From an uncultured Prevotellaceae bacterium (lineage in GTDB: Bacteria; Bacteroidota; Bacteroidia; Bacteroidales; Bacteroidaceae), in assembly GCA_900315075.1 (NCBI GenBank), contig OMXV01000033.1, positions 1 through 41,980 on the forward strand: a DNA stretch of 41,980 nt, read 5' to 3'. Shown here piece by piece: positions 9,675 to 17,202 of this stretch. The notes below the pieces were generated by a model that saw only the letters and a list, made by a program, of their open reading frames with translations, did not search any database and was not told where the DNA came from. Each line of letters begins with the position of its first letter. Within the stretch, counting starts at the first letter, position 1. The translations under genes and the position numbers were made by a program.

Positions 9675-9836
9675 ATGAAAAAATATATTCAGCCAACGAC
9701 CAAGTCGATGAGATATAACTGCCAACCTTTCGCATTGGTTATCAGCGACAAGCCAGGCTATGGCGACGGAATGTCCAATGAAGGTACATTTGAAAACGAT
9801 GGCGCATTGCCAACATCAAAGAGCGTTTGGGACTAA
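9675..9836 (+). CDS. Small protein of the 'Y..P.T...WD' family (copy B)
   Basis: A 53-aa protein read directly from the sequence. It begins MKKYIQPTTKSMRYN, has ALVISDKPGYGDGMSNEG in the middle and ends TSKSVWD at a TAA. It begins 19 bp after the stop codon of the 1405-aa secreted protein and is followed 22 bp later by a strong terminator, so it is very probably the last gene of that operon. It shares with copy A (3025-3222) the MKK(K)(Y/I) start, the P.T motif, the Gly/Asp middle and the terminal VWD. No function is known to me. The conserved position and ends argue that it is a real gene. Confidence 0.75.
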   Translation: MKKYIQPTTKSMRYNCQPFALVISDKPGYGDGMSNEGTFENDGALPTSKSVWD

Positions 9837-9858
9837 CACATCCTTAACCCATATTAAT

Positions 9859-9890
9859 AAAAGGAGCAGGCCGCACAGCCTGCTCCTTTT
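9859..9890 (+). terminator. Terminator after the 5438-9836 operon
   Basis: A 13-bp perfect stem, AAAAGGAGCAGGC (9859-9871) paired with GCCTGCTCCTTTT (9878-9890), has a 6-nt loop and ends in a T run. Confidence 0.9.
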
Positions 9891-10003
9891 ATTATTTGTG
9901 CTCACAAACAGAAATTATCAATGCCGACTTTTTAAAGTGTGCCCAATATATTAAAATAGGTGTGCCTGATAACAACCAGTCCTAAAATGTTAAAAATATA
10001 AAA

Positions 10004-10039
10004 TACCTTGCATTTTTTGGTACTATGTATTGCAAGGTA
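10004..10039. promoter_or_regulatory. Candidate PadR operator (inverted repeat)
   Basis: TACCTTGCA (10004-10012) and TGCAAGGTA (10031-10039) form a perfect 9-bp inverted repeat with centres 27 bp apart. The right arm overlaps the -33 region of the promoter that drives padR. PadR-family dimers bind such dyads and usually repress their own operon. The role here is inferred from position. Confidence 0.6.
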
Positions 10040-10060
10040 CTGTAATTAATATTATCTTTG
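10030..10060 (+). promoter_or_regulatory. Promoter of padR-pspC
   Basis: TTG (10030-10032) is followed after 20 bp by TATCTTTG (10053-10060). The transcript would begin near 10067 and the ATG used is at 10134. Confidence 0.75.
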
Positions 10061-10133
10061 CATCGTGAAATGTAATAAGGTTGTTAGATTGAACAAGCGA
10101 AGCGACCTTAAAACCTCAAAACATCATATAACA

Positions 10134-10496
10134 ATGAATATCGACAATGCGAAATCACAGATGCGGAAGGGGATGCTCGAATATTGCGTTCTACTTTTAT
10201 TGAGTCGCACTGCCTCCTATACCAACGACATCATCCAGCGGCTAAAAGAGGCCGACCTGATAGTCGTGGAAGGCACCCTCTATCCGCTGCTGACCCGTCT
10301 GAAAAAAGAAGGGTTGCTAACCTACGAGTGGCAAGAGTCGGTACAAGGACCGCCACGAAAATACTACGCACTGACCGACACTGGTCGCCAAGCCCTCGCC
10401 GCCATGGAAGAAACATGGAACTCATTAAACAAAACAGTAGAAATATTGAGAAGTAACATAGGATTCAACTCATCATTCCGAGAGTGGCAGAAGTAA
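10134..10496 (+). CDS. PadR-family transcriptional regulator
   Basis: A 120-aa winged-helix repressor. The PadR pattern is clear: 'MRKGMLEYCVLLLLS' (helix 1), 'YTNDIIQRLKEADLIVVEGTLYPLLTRLKKEGLL' (recognition helix region) and the wing 'GPPRKYYALTDTGRQAL'. The start is set at the ATG 10134 (MNIDNAKSQ), which matches the usual length of PadR proteins in this phylum; the in-frame stretch upstream looks like leader DNA. It lies 46 bp before the PspC gene, the usual Bacteroidota pairing, and just after a dyad at 10004-10039. It probably represses its own operon in response to an envelope or small-molecule signal. Confidence 0.9.
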   Translation: MNIDNAKSQMRKGMLEYCVLLLLSRTASYTNDIIQRLKEADLIVVEGTLYPLLTRLKKEGLLTYEWQESVQGPPRKYYALTDTGRQALAAMEETWNSLNKTVEILRSNIGFNSSFREWQK

Positions 10497-10528
10497 TCTC
10501 TCACCCCTTACCTCTTACCTCTCACCAC
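10497..10528. repeat. TCTCACC/TTACC tandem oligonucleotide repeat
   Basis: TCTCACCCC-TTACC-TCTTACC-TCTCACC units fill the gap between padR and the PspC gene and end about 15 bp before the ATG at 10543. The same family occurs at 14696-14733, 22504-22548 and elsewhere. Confidence 0.6.
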
Positions 10529-10542
10529 TAAAATCAAAAACA

Positions 10543-12216
10543 ATGAAAAAGAATATCACAGTAAATATCTTTGGCACTCTCTACCCTATAGACGAAGATG
10601 CCTACGAGTTGTTGCAACAATATAATGACAACATGCGGCGCTACTACAGCCAGCGCGAGGGAGGCGACGAAATCGCCGACGATGTGGAAATGCGCGTGGC
10701 AGAACTACTCACCGAACTGCGGCAGAGCGGGGTACAAGCAATTACCATAGAGCACATCACAGAAATCATCAACCGCATCGGTGACCCGCAGCAAATGGAC
10801 GAGGAACCTGCCAGCGGATCCACTCCTCCACCCTTCGACAATACGACAAACGACCAACAGGAAAATGCCAATGGAGCACCCTTTAATGCACCACCGCCAC
10901 ATTACAACAATGAAGATGGTGCAGCCAACAAAAAACTCTTCCGCGACCCCGAAGACCGCATTCTTGGAGGTGTGCTCTCAGGACTGGCACATTATTTCGG
11001 CATCAACGATCCACTCATCCTGCGCATTATCGTTGTCGTGCTGTTTTTCCTCTCTTTCAGTTCGTTGGCCATCCTCTACATCATAGGATGGGTTCTCATT
11101 CCTGAAGCTACAACGCCAGAAGACCGCCTCCGTATGTATGGAAAGCCCGTGACAGCCACAGCCATCAACGAAGAACTAATGCGAGGTGTCAACAGTGCAA
11201 AGAACTTTGTCAATAAACCACAGACTCAAGATGCTGCAAGAGGGTGTCTGTCGGTGTTCGTAAAGGTCATCGCCATGTTCGTCGCCATCATTGTTGGTAT
11301 CACTCTCATTAGTGTGCTCATTGGATTAATAGGGGCATTGATAGGACTATGCTTTGGCACATTGGGGTTCCTCAGTATCCCTGACTTCCATACCACTATC
11401 AACGGTACGACTATCACTGGAGAGCAACTGATATCATCTGTTCCCACCTGGATGATTATCACTTGCATCGTAGGGTGGTTTGGCGTGCTCTGCATACCTC
11501 TCTATGGTATTATCAGAGTCATATTCCATCGCAAAGACAGCCCCGGAATGCACAAGGCTGTGAAAACAGGACTCATTATCACTTGGATTGTATGCCTCGT
11601 GGGAGCAATCGCTACAAGTGCGCTGACAGTAAGAAAAATTGGGAACAAATACCTTCATATCGAACAAACGCAAAACACACGCGACGGCATCTATCTCACA
11701 GGGAGCAGCTGGAACTTGCTCACAAAAAAAGGATGGGAAGTAGCTCAGTTGGAAGGTATTGACGCAGATATACAAAGATGGGGTAATCTGCCTGACAACA
11801 GCGACTCACAATTCATCCGCCTCACCACAGCTGGCAATCCCAACGATATGCACTACGAAATCTATCAAGAAAAGGACCTCTACCCGGGAAACTACGCCAT
11901 CGACTGTTGGGTAAATGCCAATGGTACGGGAAATGTACTCTACGTTTTAGATACTGAAGGGAACGAACTACTAAGGTCGGAAATACCCATGTATCAAGAA
12001 ACAGAAGACAAAAAAGTGGAAGATGAGGATGCTGAAGATGAGGAGACCGAAGATAATCCACACCCTACATGGACACATTGGGTGCAGCATTTCAAAGTTC
12101 CCTCAAAGGGCATCATCAAAATCAGCCTCACCAACAGGTCTGAAATGTCAACCTCCCCCTGGAATGGCGACCGAATCGACATCGCCAACGTGAAAGTCAT
12201 AAAACTGGATGATTGA
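10543..12216 (+). CDS. PspC-domain membrane protein
   Basis: A 557-aa inner-membrane protein. Residues 1-85 form the acidic N-terminal region typical of Bacteroidota PspC proteins ('VNIFGTLYPIDEDAYELL', 'DDVEMRVAELL', 'IINRIGDPQQM'). Residues about 129-190 form the PspC domain ('RDPEDRILGGVLSGLAHYFG', then a membrane helix ending 'GWVLIPEA'). Further hydrophobic segments lie near 232-285, 295-320 and 343-365. The remainder is probably extracytoplasmic and has an acidic run (EDEDAEDEETEDN) near residues 488-505. PspC proteins are linked to envelope stress; here the gene is the second in a PadR-controlled operon. No terminator is seen; GC-rich palindromes start 22 bp downstream. Confidence 0.9.
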   Translation: MKKNITVNIFGTLYPIDEDAYELLQQYNDNMRRYYSQREGGDEIADDVEMRVAELLTELRQSGVQAITIEHITEIINRIGDPQQMDEEPASGSTPPPFDNTTNDQQENANGAPFNAPPPHYNNEDGAANKKLFRDPEDRILGGVLSGLAHYFGINDPLILRIIVVVLFFLSFSSLAILYIIGWVLIPEATTPEDRLRMYGKPVTATAINEELMRGVNSAKNFVNKPQTQDAARGCLSVFVKVIAMFVAIIVGITLISVLIGLIGALIGLCFGTLGFLSIPDFHTTINGTTITGEQLISSVPTWMIITCIVGWFGVLCIPLYGIIRVIFHRKDSPGMHKAVKTGLIITWIVCLVGAIATSALTVRKIGNKYLHIEQTQNTRDGIYLTGSSWNLLTKKGWEVAQLEGIDADIQRWGNLPDNSDSQFIRLTTAGNPNDMHYEIYQEKDLYPGNYAIDCWVNANGTGNVLYVLDTEGNELLRSEIPMYQETEDKKVEDEDAEDEETEDNPHPTWTHWVQHFKVPSKGIIKISLTNRSEMSTSPWNGDRIDIANVKVIKLDD

Positions 12217-12237
12217 AAAAGGTGTTTTCCGCCAGGC

Positions 12238-12394
12238 ACTCCCCTCCCATTACCAGGGGAGGGGTGCCCGAAGGGCGGGGTGGGGTCTAAAAAGATGTTT
12301 TCACCAACATCCTCCTACATTAGCTTGTATCCGCCAGACACTCCCCTCCCATTACCAGGGGAGGGGTGCCCGAAGGGCGGGGTGGGGTCTAAAA
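12238..12394. repeat. Two direct copies of a GC-rich palindromic repeat (R1, R2)
   Basis: R1 (12238-12293) and R2 (12339-12394) are near-identical copies of about 56 bp: CTCCCCTCCCATTACCAGGG, a complementary arm GGGGAGGGG, TGCCCGAAGGGC, then GGGGTGGGGTCTAAAAA. Each is preceded by CCGCCAG(G/A)CA. A third copy lies inverted at 12852-12906, on the other side of the DUF559 gene. Confidence 0.9.
12316..12343. repeat. 28-bp direct repeat, left copy
   Basis: The sequence TACATTAGCTTGT-AT-CCGCCAGACACTC recurs at 13010-13037 with three mismatches. The two copies bracket R2, the DUF559 gene and R3, a 694-bp period. Confidence 0.75.
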
Positions 12395-12395
12395 A

Positions 12396-12815
12396 TCAAA
12401 TAGAAGGTTTAAGCATGTGATTTTGTACAGAAGCTAAGTCAACATTCTTCTGTATCATTCTCCCAAATTTTAAGATTTCTTCCTTTACCCCATCGACATT
12501 AGCCCATACTTGCTCATTTTGAAAACGCAACACATATATTCCTTGTTCTTTCAAAAAACTTGACCTTTCTTCATCATATTCATACTTATACTCATGAGAA
12601 GAACCATCAAGTTCTATGCACAAATGCAATTCGGGACAATAGAAATCTAACACAAAGGGGCCAATCCCTTGTTGACGGCGAAATTTCCATCCTCCCACAT
12701 TTCTACCTTTAAGCACACGCCATAGAACTGCCTCCGCAGCTGTCGAATGGTTCCGAAGTTCCTTTCGGAGTGTCTTTTGTTCGGAAAGATTGGCCTTGGC
12801 AGATTTATAATACAT
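12396..12815 (-). CDS. DUF559 (Vsr-like) endonuclease-domain protein
   Basis: A 139-aa protein that is one complete DUF559 domain: 'LSEQKTLRKELRNHSTAAEAVLWRVL', then 'GWKFRRQQGIGPFVLDFYCPELHLCIELDGSSHE', with the acidic residues expected of the Vsr/PD-(D/E)XK fold (D of FVLDFY, E and D of IELDG), and 'FLKEQGIYVLRFQNEQV'. The start at 12815 (MYYKSAKANLSEQ) is preferred because the longer frame reads into the flanking repeat. The gene sits between inverted copies of a GC-rich palindromic repeat, the inner ends of which point at the gene on both sides. DNA cleavage or nicking is inferred from the fold; its cellular role is unknown. An unlinked host nuclease is the alternative. Confidence 0.85.
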   Translation of the reverse strand: MYYKSAKANLSEQKTLRKELRNHSTAAEAVLWRVLKGRNVGGWKFRRQQGIGPFVLDFYCPELHLCIELDGSSHEYKYEYDEERSSFLKEQGIYVLRFQNEQVWANVDGVKEEILKFGRMIQKNVDLASVQNHMLKPSI

Positions 12816-12851
12816 GGCATTTATCTCAATTGATTCGATCTTAGTTAATTG

Positions 12852-12926
12852 TGGACTCCCCACCCCGCCCTTCGGGCACCCCTCCCCTAGTAATGGGAGG
12901 GGAGCTAAAATGCCCCTTGGGCATTT
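12852..12926. repeat. Inverted copy of the palindromic repeat (R3) and adjoining hairpin
   Basis: This is the reverse complement of R1/R2 (CTCCCCTCCCATTACTAGGG on the minus strand) with one visible change. It lies about 40 bp upstream of the DUF559 start codon. It is followed on the plus strand by a hairpin, AAATGCCC-CTT-GGGCATTT (12908-12926). Confidence 0.85.
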
Positions 12927-12953
12927 CTACAATCTGGCACAAACTTCTAATGA

Positions 12954-12983
12954 GGTTATCGATAACCACTCATAATTAAGTGG
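12954..12983. other. Perfect 14-bp palindrome and adjoining dyad
   Basis: GGTTATCGATAACC (12954-12967) is a perfect palindrome. It is directly joined to CCACT-N8-AGTGG (12966-12983). It lies between R3 and the right 28-bp repeat, so it belongs to the DUF559 segment. It could be a protein-binding or cleavage site; nothing proves it. Confidence 0.4.
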
Positions 12984-13009
12984 AATTATCAGCATTTATT
13001 TAGCCTTCA

Positions 13010-13037
13010 TACATTAGCTTGTGACCGCCAGGCACTC
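13010..13037. repeat. 28-bp direct repeat, right copy
   Basis: TACATTAGCTTGT-GA-CCGCCAGGCACTC, with three mismatches to 12316-12343. It ends 7 bp before the stop codon of the C69 gene, so the DUF559 segment sits in the 3' flank of that gene. Confidence 0.75.
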
Positions 13038-13044
13038 TATAATA

Positions 13045-14682
13045 TCACTCCTCTGGATATTCAAACTTTGTGCCAGTCTGCTTGATAAGGGCACGCTTGA
13101 ACTTATCAGGATAACCTGGACGGGAGACACGAGAGCCAAGACCATGCTCGGTGCGAGTGAACTTACCATCCTGTTCTGGTTTGATAATCATATCATTGTA
13201 TTTCACAATCAAGTAGCGGGCAAGAACATTCCAGCGGTCGAGCATCTGCTGCGCTTTCTCCACACTATAGTCGTTGAGGTATTTCACTGCCAACTGAGGA
13301 TTCTGATTGTAAAGTCGCATAGCCTCATCCTCAATTTGTTGCTGAGTAGCGAAATACGAGTGCTCAAGAGAGTCGCGAACTTCTTTCAGTGAGGGGAACA
13401 TCAATGAATAACGTGGATAGACCATATTGCTTACCCAGTTGCAAACCCAGTAGGCATTTTTCATAGAGAAATTCAGTTCATCGGCACCAGGGGTGTTGTA
13501 ACATTCAGGTCTGACGGTCATACTGCAATATATTGGAGTATAGGCAGCCATGTTGCCATCGTCGTTGGCCCACCAGATAACACCACCAATCTCGCGTGGC
13601 AACCATGAACGCATCTGACTGACATAAGAGAATCCTGTCTGCTGTGTAGATGTAGGACGCTCATTAAAGTATTTCTTACCATCCAATTCGTATGTCAGTG
13701 GTGTGGGACGATAAGGCATCTCCCAAATACCGCCACCAATATCACTGTCAAGAGCAAAAGGTGTTCCCTCATAGTGGTCGCGCATACATTCCTCGATGTC
13801 CTGAACGCTCACCTTGCGGTTGGGGATTATCCAAAGTGGCATAGGTTCTGCATTAGGTTCCTTGCCCATGGCGTAGGGTAGATAACGGTTCATGTCGCTG
13901 GAGAAGTGGTTGAAGAAACTCCACACACGAGCTTCACAATAGCGGCGTCCCGAGAAATCGGGGAAGGCATAGGTCATGTTCCAGTTGAAGTCAGCGTCCT
14001 TGCCATCAAACCACCCCATCTTGCGGGCATATTTCACTACATTCTTCGAATAGAGCACGTTTTTCTTGTCCTTCATGTTGAAGGTAGTGATACGGCTCTG
14101 GTTGGCATGACCACAGATGGCATTGTCGGGAATGCGGATAGCCACCCACACAGCACTCTTACTGCCGGGGCCCATACCCATCATTTCCATAATCCATGCC
14201 TCGTTGGGGTCGCAAATCGTGAAAGTCTCGCCCTCGGAGTTGTAACCATAGGTTTCCACAAGTGTCGTCATCACTTGGATGGCCTCCCGTGCTGACTTCG
14301 ACCGTTGCAGAGCGATATAGATAAGCGAACCATAGTCGAGAATACCCGTGGGGTCAACCATTTCCTCACGACCGCCGTAAGTGGTCTCACCGATAGTCAC
14401 TTGATATTCATTGATATTGCCAATCACATTGTATGTCTCGGCTGCCTCAGGAATCTCACCATGGTAGGCGTTAGTATCCCAGTCATAGACCTTTCGCATT
14501 TCCCCCGGTGCATGTTTAGCAGCGGGATAATGACAGAGGTTCTGAAACATACCGTAATCATCGGCATTATAGGTGCAAATCACCGAACCATCAGTGCTGG
14601 CATCTTTGCCAACAATGAAATTAGTACACGCTGTGGCATAGCCAGCCACAAGGATAAAAACAGCAATAAGTAAGTTTCTCAT
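13045..14682 (-). CDS. C69-family dipeptidase (exported)
   Basis: A 545-aa peptidase U34/C69 protein. A signal peptide precedes Cys19 in 'ATACTNFIVGKDASTDGS'. In this N-terminal-nucleophile family the mature protein starts with that Cys, which is both nucleophile and free amine. Further family blocks are 'YNADDYG', 'NVIGNINEYQVTIGETTYGGR', 'GILDYGSLIYIALQRSKSAR', 'EAWIMEMMG' and 'GHANQSRI'. It should cleave dipeptides outside the cytoplasm, as expected for amino-acid-fermenting Prevotella. It is the last of a minus-strand series after the M23 gene (78-bp gap); that gap contains a TCTCACC-type repeat and no clear promoter. Confidence 0.9.
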   Translation of the reverse strand: MRNLLIAVFILVAGYATACTNFIVGKDASTDGSVICTYNADDYGMFQNLCHYPAAKHAPGEMRKVYDWDTNAYHGEIPEAAETYNVIGNINEYQVTIGETTYGGREEMVDPTGILDYGSLIYIALQRSKSAREAIQVMTTLVETYGYNSEGETFTICDPNEAWIMEMMGMGPGSKSAVWVAIRIPDNAICGHANQSRITTFNMKDKKNVLYSKNVVKYARKMGWFDGKDADFNWNMTYAFPDFSGRRYCEARVWSFFNHFSSDMNRYLPYAMGKEPNAEPMPLWIIPNRKVSVQDIEECMRDHYEGTPFALDSDIGGGIWEMPYRPTPLTYELDGKKYFNERPTSTQQTGFSYVSQMRSWLPREIGGVIWWANDDGNMAAYTPIYCSMTVRPECYNTPGADELNFSMKNAYWVCNWVSNMVYPRYSLMFPSLKEVRDSLEHSYFATQQQIEDEAMRLYNQNPQLAVKYLNDYSVEKAQQMLDRWNVLARYLIVKYNDMIIKPEQDGKFTRTEHGLGSRVSRPGYPDKFKRALIKQTGTKFEYPEE

Positions 14683-14695
14683 AATTGATATATTT

Positions 14696-14757
14696 AGAGG
14701 TGATGGGTGAGAGGTAAGAGGTGAGAGATTACCTTTTCTGCTCTCGGTTGTTGTTCA
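14696..14757. repeat. GAGGTGAGA-type repeat upstream of the C69 gene
   Basis: GAGGTGATGGGTGAGAGGTAAGAGGTGAGAG units are followed by ATTACC and CTCTCGGTTGTT, the same order as at 2851-2900. Read in the direction of the C69 gene, TCTCACC-TCTTACC-TCTCACC lies just before its ATG, as it does before the PspC gene. Confidence 0.6.
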
Positions 14758-14760
14758 TTT

Positions 14761-16137
14761 TCAATACACCACCACCGTATTGTACGTAGCAGTATTACCT
14801 GTGCTATCAGTAGCGAGGATACGCAGTTGGCGCTCCTGACCGTTAGGTGTGATGGGCGTATGTCGCAGGTCGCAGATGATACGCGACGATTTCTTCACAT
14901 GCTCGAAAACCACAAACTGGTCATCGATATAGGCTTTGTAGTCGCGAATGCCCGACTGCCGGTCTCGTAAGTCAAAGATAAGGACAGGCTCTTCTTTCCA
15001 TCGCCGCTCATTGATGGGGAGGACTTCCGGAGGCATGTCATCAGGACCTTGTTCTTTTTCTACAGTCAGAGATTTTCTCTTGTCGGCTAAACGAACCATT
15101 CCCTCTGTATTCAGCGAGTCAGACACAAGCAGAAGGGAGTCTTTCACACCCCTCACCACAAAAGGATATTCCGTTTTGTTACCGAAGAAATCGCTGAGGA
15201 TATATCGTATCTGGTACTCACGTTCCTCGTTAAAGTCGATGATACCTTTGGTGGCATCGGTCTTCAGGATAGAGAGCGTATTACCCGGTAGGATGAAGGA
15301 GCGCATAAACCACTGTTGATTGTCCATATAGTAGTCATAGTCTCCCCAGATGTTCACCTGTGGGTTATCGTTCATTGGGATATTGTGCACATTGCTGGAA
15401 AAGACTTCCTTACCGTCCACCAACAACGTGGTATAGCGGATACCGCAGGGATTGGCAGAGCCTTGCATATAGTCGTCGGCATAGAGTCCGAAACCTACTT
15501 TCCCCCAGGCGGTAAGCTCCTGCCGCAAATCGTGGTCAAAGAAGTCGAAACGCTGCTGTTCTGTCTTACCGCAGAACCATCCCTCACCTTCCATTGGGTA
15601 TGCCATCAAGGCATGTGCCTTGGGACTAACTGTATCAGTAAGCAATTCGGGGATAAATTCCAAAGGATCCATCAGGTTGCCTGTAGCATTGTCGCGGATT
15701 TCCAAGTGCAGATGCGGACCCATACTGGCCCCAGTGTCACCACTGAGCGCTATAATCTGTCCTTTTGTCACAGGATAGTCGCGAGCATCAAACTCTATAT
15801 CCACGTCGGTACATTGATGCTGGTATTGGTATTTACGAACCAGTGCCTCGATGCCGGGAGCAAACCGCTGCAAGTGGCCATATACACTGGTGTAACCATC
15901 GGGATGACGTACATAGATGGCATTACCCATCCCACCGAGATTCACCGACACATGCGATACATATCCGTCGCCGATGGTATATATAGCCTTTCCCTCCTCC
16001 TGCTGGGTCTTGATATCCAGGCCACCATGAAAATGATTGGGGCGTGGCTCACCAAAATTGCCGGCAAGCGACACTTCTATATGCACGGGTGAGCAATAGG
16101 TAACTGCAGCAAGAAGTAAACTGGATAAAGATATCAT
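14761..16137 (-). CDS. M23-family zinc metallopeptidase (exported)
   Basis: A 458-aa exported protein with an N-terminal signal peptide (MISLSSLLLAAVTYC). The M23/LytM domain lies within about residues 25-165: 'HFHGGLDI' supplies the H-x3-D zinc ligands (His37, Asp41), 'VYGHLQRF' follows, and 'MGPHLHLEIRD' near residue 139 supplies the H-x-H motif. All the metal ligands are present, so it should be an active endopeptidase on peptidoglycan cross-bridges. The remaining ~290 residues are beta-rich and unassigned. It follows the DUF4296 gene in a minus-strand series, 57 bp after that stop. Confidence 0.92.
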   Translation of the reverse strand: MISLSSLLLAAVTYCSPVHIEVSLAGNFGEPRPNHFHGGLDIKTQQEEGKAIYTIGDGYVSHVSVNLGGMGNAIYVRHPDGYTSVYGHLQRFAPGIEALVRKYQYQHQCTDVDIEFDARDYPVTKGQIIALSGDTGASMGPHLHLEIRDNATGNLMDPLEFIPELLTDTVSPKAHALMAYPMEGEGWFCGKTEQQRFDFFDHDLRQELTAWGKVGFGLYADDYMQGSANPCGIRYTTLLVDGKEVFSSNVHNIPMNDNPQVNIWGDYDYYMDNQQWFMRSFILPGNTLSILKTDATKGIIDFNEEREYQIRYILSDFFGNKTEYPFVVRGVKDSLLLVSDSLNTEGMVRLADKRKSLTVEKEQGPDDMPPEVLPINERRWKEEPVLIFDLRDRQSGIRDYKAYIDDQFVVFEHVKKSSRIICDLRHTPITPNGQERQLRILATDSTGNTATYNTVVVY

Positions 16138-16194
16138 TGTTTCAGGGGTAGAGATAAGGGTTAGAGGTAAGAGATATGCGATATCGCTTATATC

Positions 16195-17196
16195 TTATGG
16201 AAATTTCTTGGCCGAAGGGGCACGAGGAGCTTCATTCGCCGGTAGGTCACCAGTTGGTCGCATGAAGACACGCTCACCACCATGGGGCGACATGGCAGTA
16301 TCGGGTTGAGAAGGTGACTCCGAAGATGGATTTGGTGATGGTGGTGCTCCCGGTGAAGCTCCCACTGGAGGAGAAAAGCCATTCGATGGAATGGATTTGT
16401 TCTCGGTCTTCTCCGTATCTTCCTTATACTTCATCTTGAGCAGTCGCAGATTTCTGATACACATCATCTTGAGCGTGGTAGAGTTGTTGCTCGTACCACT
16501 GGTCAGATAAACGAAACCCTTGACTTCCTTGACACCAACCATCTGCGGGTCGGCCACCTGCAAGAGATAACGCTGGTTAGAAGACATGTGCATCACCTGG
16601 GTGGCAATACTGTCATTTTGGAAGGTCACAGCAAGCATCGCAACACCATCGCGCACACCATCCTGGAAGATAAACTGTGCATCGACATTGAAAATCATCT
16701 TATCACCTGCATGATAACTTGAATCGGCTTTCACCGAGAACGACAGCACATTGTAGGGAGGCGCGGGCAGCATCACCACTGTCTGCGGGTAGGTCCAAAC
16801 GGTGGTGGTATCACCTTGTCCCACCTCGCCCCCGAGCTGACTCATCTCATTGGCTGTTGAACCGAGGTTTGTCGATTCTTCATTAAGACGTTTTGACAAA
16901 CGGTCATAGATTTCATACAATTGCTCTGTATGTCGGTAATAATACACCAATGAAGAGTCAAACTCTGCCTGTGTCACCCCATGCTTCTGCAAGGCGGCCT
17001 CACGATAAACAGTGCGCAGATAACTAACGTTTTCATAGTTGCCATCGGCCATCGCCATACCATCTGCTATGTGATAGTCGTAGAGTATCTCCTCCATATC
17101 ATCAGGCTGAATCAGGTCGCTGGGCACACCTGGCTTACAGCCGACCACCCAAGTGACAATCAGTGCGAAAGCTATGATATTCAGGAGACTACGCAT
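16195..17196 (-). CDS. DUF4296 lipoprotein with Pro/Ser-rich tail
   Basis: A 333-aa lipoprotein: lipobox 'WVVGC' with Cys20, then the DUF4296 core 'PDDMEEILYDYHIADGMAMADG' and 'KHGVTQAEFDSSLVYYYRHTEQLYEIYDRLSKRL'. The N-terminal half is the conserved domain. A C-terminal segment (about 270-333) is Pro/Ser/Gly-rich and low complexity (APPSPNPSSESPSQPD). The gene begins 6 bp after the lspA stop codon; ileS-(DksA)-lspA-DUF4296 is a conserved Bacteroidales order. LspA would process this lipoprotein. Its molecular role is unknown. Confidence 0.85.
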   Translation of the reverse strand: MRSLLNIIAFALIVTWVVGCKPGVPSDLIQPDDMEEILYDYHIADGMAMADGNYENVSYLRTVYREAALQKHGVTQAEFDSSLVYYYRHTEQLYEIYDRLSKRLNEESTNLGSTANEMSQLGGEVGQGDTTTVWTYPQTVVMLPAPPYNVLSFSVKADSSYHAGDKMIFNVDAQFIFQDGVRDGVAMLAVTFQNDSIATQVMHMSSNQRYLLQVADPQMVGVKEVKGFVYLTSGTSNNSTTLKMMCIRNLRLLKMKYKEDTEKTENKSIPSNGFSPPVGASPGAPPSPNPSSESPSQPDTAMSPHGGERVFMRPTGDLPANEAPRAPSAKKFP

Positions 17197-17202
17197 AACT
17201 AC

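Noticed and set aside
12209-12403. 64-codon open frame over R1 and R2
   Set aside because: It simply translates the two palindromic repeat copies.
15316-16092. 258-codon open frame antisense to the M23 peptidase
   Set aside because: The M23 frame has all zinc-ligand motifs and a signal peptide; the antisense frame has neither.
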